From Cupriavidus respiraculi (GTDB lineage: Bacteria > Pseudomonadota > Gammaproteobacteria > Burkholderiales > Burkholderiaceae): a stretch of 64,000 nucleotides of DNA. The stretch is taken from assembly GCF_914271545.1 (NCBI RefSeq), contig NZ_CAJZAH010000002.1:1-64000 (forward strand), read 5' to 3'. Shown here one piece after another: positions 31,391-39,844 of this stretch (its first letter is position 1; each line of letters opens with the position of its first letter). The translations under genes and the position numbers were made by a program. Below the pieces are notes generated by a model, which saw only the letters and a list, made by a program, of their open reading frames with translations, did not search any database and had not been told where the DNA came from.

Positions 31391-31408
31391 TGTGTGGATT
31401 TCCGCACA
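31391..31408. promoter_or_regulatory. Candidate DctD enhancer-binding dyad
   Basis: An 18-bp near-palindrome, TGTGTGGATTTCCGCACA, with 7-bp arms differing at one base pair and an ATTT centre. It lies about 120 bp upstream of the sigma-54 promoter and about 40 nt before dctB. It strongly resembles the DctD upstream activator site of rhizobial dctA as I recall it. Confidence 0.65.
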
Positions 31409-31448
31409 ACCGATGCGGCACACCGGCTCGCCCGGCCACGCCTTCTCC

Positions 31449-33335
31449 ATGGATTCCGACTCCCGCTCCGACCCGCGTTCCGACTTCGCCGTCCCGGCGG
31501 TCCCCCCGTTGCCCACCGGGCGGCGCCTGCTCGCCGTGCTCGTCGCGGCGGGCCTGCTGCTGGCCCTCACGCTGGCGATCCTGTCCGGCGTCGGCCATCT
31601 GGCGGCCCGGCAGGCGTTCGACGAGGTGGCCGAACGGGCGCGGGTCGCCGCACAGTTCAACGTGGCCATGCTGCGCCGCGACCTCGACAAGCACCGCGCG
31701 CTGCCTTTCGTGCTGTCCCGCGATCCGGACCTCGCACGGGCGCTGGACGGCCCGGGGACGGTAGCCGCCGCGGCGCTGGGCCCCAAGCTGGAGGCGCTGG
31801 CCAGCGGCACGGGCGCCTCCGTGCTGTACGTGCTCGACGCCCAGGGCAGAGCCGTTGCGTCAAGCAACTGGCGCGCCCCGGACAGCTTCGTCGGTCAGGA
31901 CTACCGCTTCCGGCCCTATTACCGCCTTGCCATGGAGGGCGGCACGGCCGAGCACTTCGCGCTCGGCACCATGAGCCGCCGGCCGGGCCTGTACCTGTCG
32001 CACCGCATCGACGATGCGGGCGGCCGGGCGCTCGGGGTGGTGGTGGTCAAGGTCGAATTCGACGGACTGGAGCGCGACTGGTCGGGACTGCCCGACGCCG
32101 TCTTCGTCGCCGACCGGGACGGCGTGGTGCTGCTGACCAGCGTGCCGGCGTGGCGCTTCTCCGCCATCGCCCCGGTCGACGAACCGACCGCGAGGCGCCT
32201 GCGCGACGGCTTGCAGTTCGGCGAGGCGGCCTTCGCACCGCTGCCGGTGCGGCCGGCGCTGGCGGCCGCACCGGACCCGGCGGGCCCGGTCAGCGCCGAC
32301 ACGCGCGTGCATCCGCGCAGCGAGCGCTTCGTGCCGGTGGCGCTCGCGGTGCCATCGACCACGTGGACCTTCCACCTGCTGGCGCCGCTCGCGCAGCAGG
32401 CGCGCGATACCGCCACGCGCATGCAGTCGCAGGCGCTGGTCGCGCTGCTGCTGGCCTACGGCGCGCTGGCGCTGACGTGGTACCGCTGGCGCCGGCGGCG
32501 CCGGCAGCAGGCCGGGCAGGCCGCCATCCGCGCGGAACTGGAGGCGCGCGTGCGCACGCGTACCGCGCAATTGCAGCGCACCAACGACCAGTTGCGGGCC
32601 GAGATGGCGGAGCGCCAGCAGGCGGAGGCGCGGCTGCACGCGGCGCAGGAGGAACTGCTGCAGGCGAGCCGGCTCAGTTTTCTCGGTCAGATCTCGGCCG
32701 GTGTGGCGCACGAGATCAACCAGCCGGTGGCCGCCATCCGGGGCTACGCCGACAATGCCGGTACCTGGCTCGAACGGGGCGGGGCGGAGGGCGTGCGCGC
32801 CAACCTGTCGCGCATCTGCGCGCTGACCGAGCGCATCGGCGCGATCACCGCCGAGCTGCGCGCCTTTGCGCGCAAGGGCTCGGGCGCCGTACTGCCGACC
32901 GCGGTGGACGAGGCCATCGACGGTGCCTTGCTGCTGCTCGGGCCGCGGCTGCGCAAGCAGGCGGTCGAGCTGTCCCGCAACGGCCCCGCCGGCGTGCGTG
33001 CCATGGCGGACCGCCTGCGGCTGGAGCAGGTGCTGATCAATCTGCTGCAGAACGCGCTGGACGCCATCGAGACGCAGGCGGCGCAGCGCATCGCAATCGA
33101 CGTGCGGGCCGAAGCGGACCAGGTGCACATCGACATTGCCGACAACGGCCCGGGCATCGCGCCGGCCGTGGCGCAGCGCCTGTTTACGCCGTTCATCACC
33201 TCCAAGCCGGAAGGACTGGGCCTGGGGCTGGTGATCTCGCGCGATATCGTCGCCGACTTCGGCGGCGCCCTCGATACCCGACCGGGCCCCGATGGCGGCA
33301 CGGTCTTCACCATCACCCTGCAGCCCGCCCCATGA
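31449..33335 (+). CDS. dctB: C4-dicarboxylate sensor histidine kinase DctB
   Basis: A 628-residue membrane kinase. TM1 is about residues 27-47, followed by a long periplasmic sensor (about 50-320; the double-Cache region with [12 protein letters not shown] and GLYLSHRI), TM2 about 325-343, a coiled coil ([14 protein letters not shown]), and an H-box with [17 protein letters not shown] (phospho-His near residue 420). The ATPase domain has the N-box [17 protein letters not shown] and the G2 box GLGLGL. The N-terminus at 31449 was chosen because longer frames add a non-family segment that would cover the enhancer dyad. It overlaps dctD by 4 nt. It would sense dicarboxylates in the periplasm. Confidence 0.93.
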   Translation: MDSDSRSDPRSDFAVPAVPPLPTGRRLLAVLVAAGLLLALTLAILSGVGHLAARQAFDEVAERARVAAQFNVAMLRRDLDKHRALPFVLSRDPDLARALDGPGTVAAAALGPKLEALASGTGASVLYVLDAQGRAVASSNWRAPDSFVGQDYRFRPYYRLAMEGGTAEHFALGTMSRRPGLYLSHRIDDAGGRALGVVVVKVEFDGLERDWSGLPDAVFVADRDGVVLLTSVPAWRFSAIAPVDEPTARRLRDGLQFGEAAFAPLPVRPALAAAPDPAGPVSADTRVHPRSERFVPVALAVPSTTWTFHLLAPLAQQARDTATRMQSQALVALLLAYGALALTWYRWRRRRRQQAGQAAIRAELEARVRTRTAQLQRTNDQLRAEMAERQQAEARLHAAQEELLQASRLSFLGQISAGVAHEINQPVAAIRGYADNAGTWLERGGAEGVRANLSRICALTERIGAITAELRAFARKGSGAVLPTAVDEAIDGALLLLGPRLRKQAVELSRNGPAGVRAMADRLRLEQVLINLLQNALDAIETQAAQRIAIDVRAEADQVHIDIADNGPGIAPAVAQRLFTPFITSKPEGLGLGLVISRDIVADFGGALDTRPGPDGGTVFTITLQPAP

Positions 33336-34747
33336 ACTCCGCAACCGACGCCCGGCCGCGCCGCGTGGCCCTGGTCGACGACGACGACGATGTCCGCGCC
33401 GCCGCGACCGAAAGCCTGGTGCTCGCCGGCTATCTGGTCGACGCGTATCCGAACGCGCAAGCCTTTCTGCAGGGCCTGCCCGATGGCTATCCCGATGTGC
33501 TGGTGACCGACATGCGCATGCCCGGGCTGGACGGCATGCAGTTGTTCGACCGCGTCCGCGAGCGCGATGCCGGCCTGCCGGTGATCTTCATCACCGGGCA
33601 CGGCGAGATCGCGCAGGCGGTCGAAGCGATGCGCCGCGGCGCGTACGACTTCCTGGAAAAGCCGTATGCCGCCCACCGCCTGCTGACGGCGGTCGGGCAT
33701 GCGTGGGAGAAGCGCCAGCTGGTGATGGAGAACCGGCGCCTGCAACAGGCGGCGAACCAGGCCGGCAGCATGGCGCCGCTGATCGGCATGACGCCGGCGA
33801 TGGAGCAGCTGCGCCAGACCATCCGCCATATCGCCGACGCCGATGTCGATGTGCTGCTGATCGGCGAGACCGGCAGCGGCAAGGAGATGGCGGCCACGGC
33901 GCTGCACCAGTGGAGCCGCCGCGCGGCGGGGCCGATGGTCGCGCTCAATTGCGCCGCCTTGCCCGAGAGCGTGATCGACAGCGAGCTGTTCGGCCACGAG
34001 GCGGGGGCTTTTACGGGAGCGCAGCGCCGGCGCGTCGGCCGTATCGAGCATGCCAGCGGCGGCACGCTGTTCCTGGACGAGATCGAAGGCATGCCGCCGG
34101 CGGTGCAGCTCAAGCTGCTGCGCGTGCTGGAGACGCGCTCGGTGGATCCGCTGGGCACCAACGACATGCGGCCGGTGGACCTGCGCGTGGTCGCGGCCAG
34201 CAAGGTCGATCTGGGCGATCCCGCGCAACGCGGCGCCTTCCGCGAGGACCTGTACTACCGCCTGAACGTGGTGACCCTGCATCTGCCGCCCCTGCGCGAG
34301 CGCCGCGACGATATCCCGCTGCTGTTCGAGGTATTCACCGCGCGCGCCGCAGAGCGGTTCCGGCGCGAGGTGCCGCCGGTGAGCGCGGACGTGCGCCGCC
34401 ACCTGATGGGGCACGCCTGGCCCGGCAATGTCCGCGAGCTGCTGCATTTCGCGGAGCGCTTCGTGCTCGGCGTGCATGCGCTGCCGGCCGCTCAGGCGGT
34501 GGCGGCGCCGGAGCCGGCGCCGTCCGGCACGCTGGCCGAGCGCATGGACCGCTACGAGGAGAGCGTATTGCGCAAGACGCTGGCCGAGCATGGCGGCAGC
34601 GTGCGCGACACGCTGCAGGCGCTGGGGCTCGCGCGCAAGACGTTCTACGACAAGCTGCATCGCCACGGCATCGACCGGCGCGCCTATGTGCGCGACAACG
34701 GCGGGCAGGCCGGCGTCGATGGGCACGCGGCCAACGGCGAAGGGTAA
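33332..34747 (+). CDS. dctD: Sigma-54-dependent response regulator DctD
   Basis: A 471-residue NtrC-type activator. The receiver domain has the acidic cluster VDDDDD and phospho-acceptor Asp60 in VTDMRMPG. The AAA+ domain has Walker A GETGSGKE (about residue 177), GAFTGA (about 224, the sigma-54 contact loop, intact), Walker [11 protein letters not shown], and [12 protein letters not shown] Fis-type HTH lies near the C-terminus ([20 protein letters not shown]). It should drive dctA from the sigma-54 promoter at 31271-31286 after phosphorylation by DctB. Confidence 0.94.
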   Translation: MNSATDARPRRVALVDDDDDVRAAATESLVLAGYLVDAYPNAQAFLQGLPDGYPDVLVTDMRMPGLDGMQLFDRVRERDAGLPVIFITGHGEIAQAVEAMRRGAYDFLEKPYAAHRLLTAVGHAWEKRQLVMENRRLQQAANQAGSMAPLIGMTPAMEQLRQTIRHIADADVDVLLIGETGSGKEMAATALHQWSRRAAGPMVALNCAALPESVIDSELFGHEAGAFTGAQRRRVGRIEHASGGTLFLDEIEGMPPAVQLKLLRVLETRSVDPLGTNDMRPVDLRVVAASKVDLGDPAQRGAFREDLYYRLNVVTLHLPPLRERRDDIPLLFEVFTARAAERFRREVPPVSADVRRHLMGHAWPGNVRELLHFAERFVLGVHALPAAQAVAAPEPAPSGTLAERMDRYEESVLRKTLAEHGGSVRDTLQALGLARKTFYDKLHRHGIDRRAYVRDNGGQAGVDGHAANGEG

Positions 34748-34910
34748 GACGGCTGCGGCGCGAACGCGCCGACGCCCCGGTCCGATCGCAAGGTCCGCGG
34801 CACGGGATTTTTGCCGGGCGGCTCTGGTGTCCTATCGTAGAGGATGGTGCAAAGGGCCCGGCGCGCGGATGCCGGCGATGCGGCGGATCGAGTCAGAGGA
34901 GGGCGGCGCC

Positions 34911-35792
34911 ATGCCCACCATTTCCCGTCTGGACAACCCGGACAGAAGCGAGCTGGCGGACGACGACGGCCACTGGCTCGCGACCTTCACCGACGGCGCC
35001 TACACGGTCACGCTGGCCGGCGCCGAACGGACCTTCGCCGACGCGGGCGACGACACGCTGTTTGCCTCCGTGACGCACGGCGTCTGGGTGAGAACGCTGC
35101 CGCAGCCGTTCGACGGCAACGTGGACGAAGCCTGGCTCACCGACGCGCTGGCGGCCAACCAGACCGGCACGCCGGACGTGCTGGCCATCGCCATGCAGTA
35201 CGTCCGGCACGCGCCCCTGCTCGCGCAGGAGTCGCTGGTGATCGCCGGGGCCGCGCGCTACGGCCCGCCCGGGCGCGACGACGACGACCATGTCCGCCCG
35301 CAGGAGGGCGCGGATTTCAACGACTACCTGGGCATTCCGTGGACCTATCCGGACGAGGTCGACAAGCCGGAGGCGGCCCAATTCCGCTGCCTCGACTGCT
35401 CGGGCTATATGCGGATGGTATGGGGCTACCGGCAGGGGCTGCCGCTGTGCCTCGCGCCGTTGCCGGATGGCAGCGCCATCCCTCGCCGCGCCACGCAGAT
35501 GTGCGCGTCGGCCCCCGGCGTGATGGTCATCGCGAACGAGGGCGCCCAGGCGACCGAACTCGCGGCGTTGCGCGTGGGCGATCTGGTGTTCTTCGACGGC
35601 GACCAGCGCGACGGTCCGGCCATCGACCATGTCGGCATGTACCTTGGCCTGGACGATGCGGGCCACCATCGCTTTATTTCGAGCCGCAAGACGGCCGACG
35701 GCCCGACACAGGGCGACCTGGGCGGCAAGTCGATTCTCGACGGCACGACGGCGCACTACGCGAAGCGGTTCCGCGCGGCGCGCCGGCTCTGA
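34911..35792 (+). CDS. NlpC/P60-like cysteine peptidase-fold protein
   Basis: A 293-residue protein without a signal peptide. The C-terminal half (about 160-293) has the NlpC/P60 layout: RCLDCSGYMRMVWGY with the nucleophile Cys before SGY, then LRVGDLVFFDG, IDHVGMYLG with the base His, and HRFISSRK for the third site. The N-terminal ~150 residues are a separate domain I do not recognise. Such folds cleave peptidoglycan cross-peptides or act as amidases or transferases. Lack of a signal points to a cytoplasmic or non-classical role. AGGAGG is 10 nt upstream of the ATG. It is alone between dctD and the convergent methyltransferase gene. Confidence 0.75.
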   Translation: MPTISRLDNPDRSELADDDGHWLATFTDGAYTVTLAGAERTFADAGDDTLFASVTHGVWVRTLPQPFDGNVDEAWLTDALAANQTGTPDVLAIAMQYVRHAPLLAQESLVIAGAARYGPPGRDDDDHVRPQEGADFNDYLGIPWTYPDEVDKPEAAQFRCLDCSGYMRMVWGYRQGLPLCLAPLPDGSAIPRRATQMCASAPGVMVIANEGAQATELAALRVGDLVFFDGDQRDGPAIDHVGMYLGLDDAGHHRFISSRKTADGPTQGDLGGKSILDGTTAHYAKRFRAARRL

Positions 35793-35807
35793 CGCCCGGC
35801 CGCGCCG

Positions 35808-36632
35808 CTAGCGGCTGACCAGCGTGGCGCTCCAGCGCTTGCCGCCCTCGGTGGTGCCCTCCATGGCCTTGCCGTTGACCTCGCCGGTGTAGTTCTCGTT
35901 GCCGGCGCTCAGCACGATCCGGGTGCCGTCCAGGCGTCCCGTCACCGGCACGGTCCTGCCTTCCTCACGCATCGTGCCCTGCACCTTCTGGTAGGTCTGC
36001 GTCAGCGCGAATTCCCTGTCGGCCAGCTTCCAGGTGCCGGCGACCTTGGCCGGCACGATCCACTTGTAGGCGGTGCAGTGGCCCGCGCAGTTGTCCGCGC
36101 CCTGCAGCGATTCGTCGGGCTCCCAGTCGCCCATGTCGAAGGTGTTGGACACCACGCGCGTGCCGGGCTTCATGTCGAGCAGCTTGGGGCGCAGGCGCAG
36201 GTTCAGGTCGGGCAGCAGGAACAGCGTTACCACGGTGGCGTTGGAAAAGTCGGACTGGAAGATGTCGGCCTTCTCGAAGGTGGCGCGGTTGGCCACGCCC
36301 TCCGCCTGCGCGAAGCGCTTGGACAGCGCCACCATGTCGGGATTGAACTCGATGCCGCGCGCCGTGGCGCCGCGCTTGGCCGCGGTGATCACCAGCCGGC
36401 CGTCGCCCGAACCCAGGTCGACGAGGCGGTCCTGCGGCGTGAGCTTGACCATGTCCAGCATGCGGTCGACCAGCGACTGCGACGTCGGCACCCACACCAC
36501 GTCCTTGCCGGACTGGCCGACCGACGGGGTGTAGGTCGAGGTGGCCGTCGCCCCGGGCTGCGCCCACGCGCCGGTGCTCAGGGCAGCGGCCGCGATCGCC
36601 GCGCCGAGAAAGGTTCTACGCATGATCGTCAT
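35808..36632 (-). CDS. SAM-dependent methyltransferase with an export (Tat-like) signal
   Basis: A 274-residue protein. Residues 1-23 form a signal: MTIMRRTFLGAA, then a hydrophobic AIAAAALSTGAWA. It contains RRTFL, close to the twin-arginine RRxFL pattern. The rest has a class I methyltransferase motif I, VDLGSGDGRLVITAAKRGA, with EFNP (motif II) and a ribose-binding acid at its end, so SAM binding is intact. The C-terminal ~100 residues look like a separate beta-rich domain (VTGRLDGTRIVLSAG). The start has AGGAGA 7 nt upstream and lies 17 nt inside the end of the permease gene, so the two are coupled. A SAM enzyme sent out of the cytoplasm is unusual. Confidence 0.8.
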   Translation of the reverse strand: MTIMRRTFLGAAIAAAALSTGAWAQPGATATSTYTPSVGQSGKDVVWVPTSQSLVDRMLDMVKLTPQDRLVDLGSGDGRLVITAAKRGATARGIEFNPDMVALSKRFAQAEGVANRATFEKADIFQSDFSNATVVTLFLLPDLNLRLRPKLLDMKPGTRVVSNTFDMGDWEPDESLQGADNCAGHCTAYKWIVPAKVAGTWKLADREFALTQTYQKVQGTMREEGRTVPVTGRLDGTRIVLSAGNENYTGEVNGKAMEGTTEGGKRWSATLVSR

Positions 36633-38028
36633 CGAACTTCTCCTGTATGGGTAGCAGGGTTCCCGGCAGGGCATCCTGGAGCGGCGCGTCGTCGCTCCTG
36701 CGCTGAAACAGCAGCACCGGCGCGCCGGCCGCCAGCACCGCCACGCCGATCCATGCCGCCGAGCCGGTGTACATCAGGCTGGCGTACAGCATGTAGAGGC
36801 AGGTCAGGCAGAAGATGATCGGCGTCACCGGGTACAGCGGCACGCGGAAGGGAAGCTGGCGGTGCGGATGGCGCCGGCGCAGCACGAACACGGAGAGGCC
36901 GACCAGCAGCAGGAAGCCCCAGAACACCGGGGCCGTGTAGTCGACCATTGCCTTGAAGCCATCGCGCGTGACCGCGCCCAGCCCGATCAGCGCGAGCGCG
37001 ACCAGGCCCTGCGCGATCTGGCCGTTGGCGGGCGCCTTGCCGCGTCCGTCCCATACGCCGATCCATTGCATCACGGTCATGTCGCGCGCCATGGCGTAGA
37101 AGCCGCGCGCGCCGGTAAACATGGTGGCATTGAGTGTCGAGACCGCGGCGACCACGATGGCCACCGTGACCACGATCTCGCCCGTGGGCCCGGCCACCAC
37201 GCGCATCATGTCCGCCGCCACCGCGCTGGACTGGCGCAGGCCGTCCAGCCCCAGCACCGACAGCAGCGCGACATTGGCCAGCGTGTACAGCACGACGAGG
37301 ATGGCGGTGCCGATGGCCAGCACCTTCGCGATATTGCGCGGCGCATCGCGCAGCTCGCCGGTCAGGTACGCGGCCTCGTTCCAGCCGCCATAGGTCAGCA
37401 GCACGAAGATCATCGCCATGCCGAGCGCGGCGGATTCGGGTGGCGGCGCCACGGCGGCGCGTTCGCCGGTGCCGCCCGCGTCGCCCGCGCCGAACAGGCC
37501 GAACAGGCCGAACAGGATGATGGCCACCACCGCGGCCACCTCGATGAAGGTCACCAGCAATTGCAGGTTCTTGCCCGCGATGGTCCCGGCGACATTGACC
37601 GCCGTGAGCACGATGACGGAGAGCGCGGCGTAGATCGCCGGACCGTACGGCCCGATGGGCGCGAGCTGCGCCACGTAGTCGCCCAGCATGAACGCCACCC
37701 CGGCGATGGCACCGGTCTGGATCACCGTGCATCTGGCCCAGCCGAACATCATCGCGGCCGGCTTGCCATAGGCGCGCGAAAGAAAGTGATATTCGCCGCC
37801 CGCGTTGGGGTGGGCCGCCGACAGCTCCGCGTAGCACAGCGCGCCGATCAGCGTGACCACGCCGCCGAGCACCCACACGAGAACGAACATCGTCTCGGAC
37901 CCCACGTTCGCCGCGACGATGGACGGCGTGCGGAAGATGCCGACGCCGAGCACCAGCCCGACCATGATCGTGATGGCATCGAACACCGACAGGATGCCTT
38001 GCGGTTCCGGTTGCTTGCGATCGGTCAT
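36616..38028 (-). CDS. APC family amino acid permease
   Basis: A 470-residue permease with 12 predicted helices. It starts close to the first helix, with the APC-type GVGIFRTPSIVAANV, then the ELSAAHPNAGGEYHFLSRAYG loop region, and a middle FVLLTYGGWNEAAYLTGELRDAPRNI block. This resembles the LAT/SteT-like amino-acid exchangers. GAGGGA lies upstream of the ATG at 38028; a longer frame exists but has no ribosome-binding site. It overlaps the exported methyltransferase gene. Substrate not determinable. Confidence 0.88.
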   Translation of the reverse strand: MTDRKQPEPQGILSVFDAITIMVGLVLGVGIFRTPSIVAANVGSETMFVLVWVLGGVVTLIGALCYAELSAAHPNAGGEYHFLSRAYGKPAAMMFGWARCTVIQTGAIAGVAFMLGDYVAQLAPIGPYGPAIYAALSVIVLTAVNVAGTIAGKNLQLLVTFIEVAAVVAIILFGLFGLFGAGDAGGTGERAAVAPPPESAALGMAMIFVLLTYGGWNEAAYLTGELRDAPRNIAKVLAIGTAILVVLYTLANVALLSVLGLDGLRQSSAVAADMMRVVAGPTGEIVVTVAIVVAAVSTLNATMFTGARGFYAMARDMTVMQWIGVWDGRGKAPANGQIAQGLVALALIGLGAVTRDGFKAMVDYTAPVFWGFLLLVGLSVFVLRRRHPHRQLPFRVPLYPVTPIIFCLTCLYMLYASLMYTGSAAWIGVAVLAAGAPVLLFQRRSDDAPLQDALPGTLLPIQEKFDDDHA

Positions 38029-38343
38029 CCGTATCCCTCGGGTTGGGGCGCGCCGCCGTGGCGCCGGCAAAGGCGCTGGGGCGGAACGGCGATGCGGGCG
38101 CTTGCCGCGGGCAGCAGATGGATGGCCCCCATGAACCGCCGGAGTGAAGCGACTGGCAGCGCCGGAAGAGGGCGCCGGAAGTGCCGCCATGCAAGCTTCA
38201 TTCCGGAGCGGGCAAATATGAAGCCGGCGTCATAGGCACCACGAAAGCGACGCTTTCTACAATAGGAAAGAGAAGCGCACGAGGCTAGAACGTAATGCGG
38301 CGGACCGGGCCGGCTGCCGCCGCGGCGTGCAATTCCAACACGC
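38029..38343. other. Intergenic region upstream of the permease
   Basis: About 315 nt between the permease start and the end of the PepSY gene. AT-rich patches occur around 38205-38290, where a permease promoter could lie, but I cannot point to a clear -35/-10 pair. No gene or terminator is evident. Confidence 0.45.
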
Positions 38344-39831
38344 TCAGGACAAAGTGGCGCGCGCCCATTGCCGCAGGCGCGCGATGCCGATGACGATACC
38401 GGTCCCCGACAGCGCGAAGCCGCCGAGGCTCAGCAGGATCAGCACGATGTCGCGCCACGTGCCGCCGGCCAGCAGCCAGGGCGTATCCCAGCTGTGCAGG
38501 AAGGAAAAGAGCCAGCGCCCGGTGCGCTGCGCGCGGTCCATGGAGAGCACGACGTCGCCGGTGCGCAGGTCGATATAGACGCGGGTGCGCCCGGGATCGC
38601 CGAAGTCCACCCGCAGCGCGGGCAGGCCGCGCACGGCGGCGCCGTTCATCGCCTCGGGATGGCGGCCGTAGTAGTAGGCGTCATAGTGCGCAATGCGCTG
38701 GTGCTCCGCCACGCGCGCCGGCAACAGGCGCGCCGCCGCGGCCAGTGCGTCGGCCTCGCCCCAGTCCGTGCCGACGTGCGGCGTGCCGCCCGCGCCGGTG
38801 AGCAGCCGCGTGCGGCCGGCGCCGTCGTAGGCCAGCAGATAGCCCTGTCCGTTCAGCCGCTTCCAGCCGATTTCCACGGGCCGGAAGCCCGCCGCGTGCA
38901 AGGTCCGCAGCGCGGCCGACACATCGGGCGCCGCGGCGGACACCGTTCCGTCGCCGCCCCGATAGGCGGCCAGGTCCGGCTTCGCCCCGCGCGCGTCGAA
39001 GATGCCCAGCGGATTCATCGACATCAGGCCGCTGAAGATCCACGTGCACACGATGCCGGCGAACAGCAGGCCGACGATGTGGTGCCAGCGCATCCAGGGC
39101 TTGCGATAGGGCGAGCGCGAGCCCGACTTGTAGCCGCGGCCGAAACGCCAGCGCCAGACGCCCACCAGCGCGCCGGTCAGCGCGGTGACGGTGCAGGCGG
39201 CGGACAGCACGATGACGGTCCAGCTCCAGACCGGGTCCGCCGAGCGGTCGCGGAATACGTAGAGCCAGTGCAGCCAGGCGCCGACGTAGTTCCAGCGCTG
39301 CTGGGCCAGCGGCGCATCGAGCACGACCTGGCCGGTGGCCGAGGAAACGTACAGCGTGGCGGGGCGCTCGCCGAGCATCCTGACGGCATGCAGCGGACGG
39401 TGCGCGTCCAGCCCGCGCGAGTGGGTCCAGCGGTCTTCCACGATCTGGCCCGCGTAGCGCGCCGTGGCGCCGGGCAGGAAGGCGCGCGCGCTGGCGAGGG
39501 CGGCGTTGGCATCGACCGGGGGCGCGGGCTGTCCGGTCACGGCGTCGACCACGCGCAACCGATGGTCCGCGCCGTGCAGCACGTAGTGCGGGCGCGCGGC
39601 GATGGAGGTCAGCGTCGCCGCGGCGGCGTTGGCATCGGGCGGCACGCAGCACCCGGAGGCCGGCAGCGGCGGCAGGGCCGCCAGCCGCTCCGCCGGCGTC
39701 AGCTTGGGATAGCCGACGAACAGCATCACCACGCCGCTGAAGAACCACAGCGCCATCAGCGCGCAGCCGGCCACGCCGGTCCAGCGGTGGACCAGGTAGG
39801 TCAGGCGTTTGGCGGCGGATCGCAAGGGCAT
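38344..39831 (-). CDS. PepSY-TM domain membrane protein 1 (siderophore reductase-like)
   Basis: A 495-residue inner-membrane protein. It starts with a PepSY-associated helix (LVHRWTGVAGCALMALWFFSG); further helices lie around 200-225, 265-285 and near the C-terminus, with two periplasmic PepSY-like regions (around 80-110 and 300-400). Conserved histidines at helix ends (LVHRWTG, GAWLHWLY, WMRWHHIVG, FLHSWDTPW) could bind heme. Relatives reduce ferric siderophores or anchor metal-uptake systems (family knowledge). It follows the TonB-dependent receptor gene by 13 nt on the same strand, so it likely works on the metal that receptor imports. Confidence 0.82.
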   Translation of the reverse strand: MPLRSAAKRLTYLVHRWTGVAGCALMALWFFSGVVMLFVGYPKLTPAERLAALPPLPASGCCVPPDANAAAATLTSIAARPHYVLHGADHRLRVVDAVTGQPAPPVDANAALASARAFLPGATARYAGQIVEDRWTHSRGLDAHRPLHAVRMLGERPATLYVSSATGQVVLDAPLAQQRWNYVGAWLHWLYVFRDRSADPVWSWTVIVLSAACTVTALTGALVGVWRWRFGRGYKSGSRSPYRKPWMRWHHIVGLLFAGIVCTWIFSGLMSMNPLGIFDARGAKPDLAAYRGGDGTVSAAAPDVSAALRTLHAAGFRPVEIGWKRLNGQGYLLAYDGAGRTRLLTGAGGTPHVGTDWGEADALAAAARLLPARVAEHQRIAHYDAYYYGRHPEAMNGAAVRGLPALRVDFGDPGRTRVYIDLRTGDVVLSMDRAQRTGRWLFSFLHSWDTPWLLAGGTWRDIVLILLSLGGFALSGTGIVIGIARLRQWARATLS

Positions 39832-39844
39832 GGCCGACTCCCGC

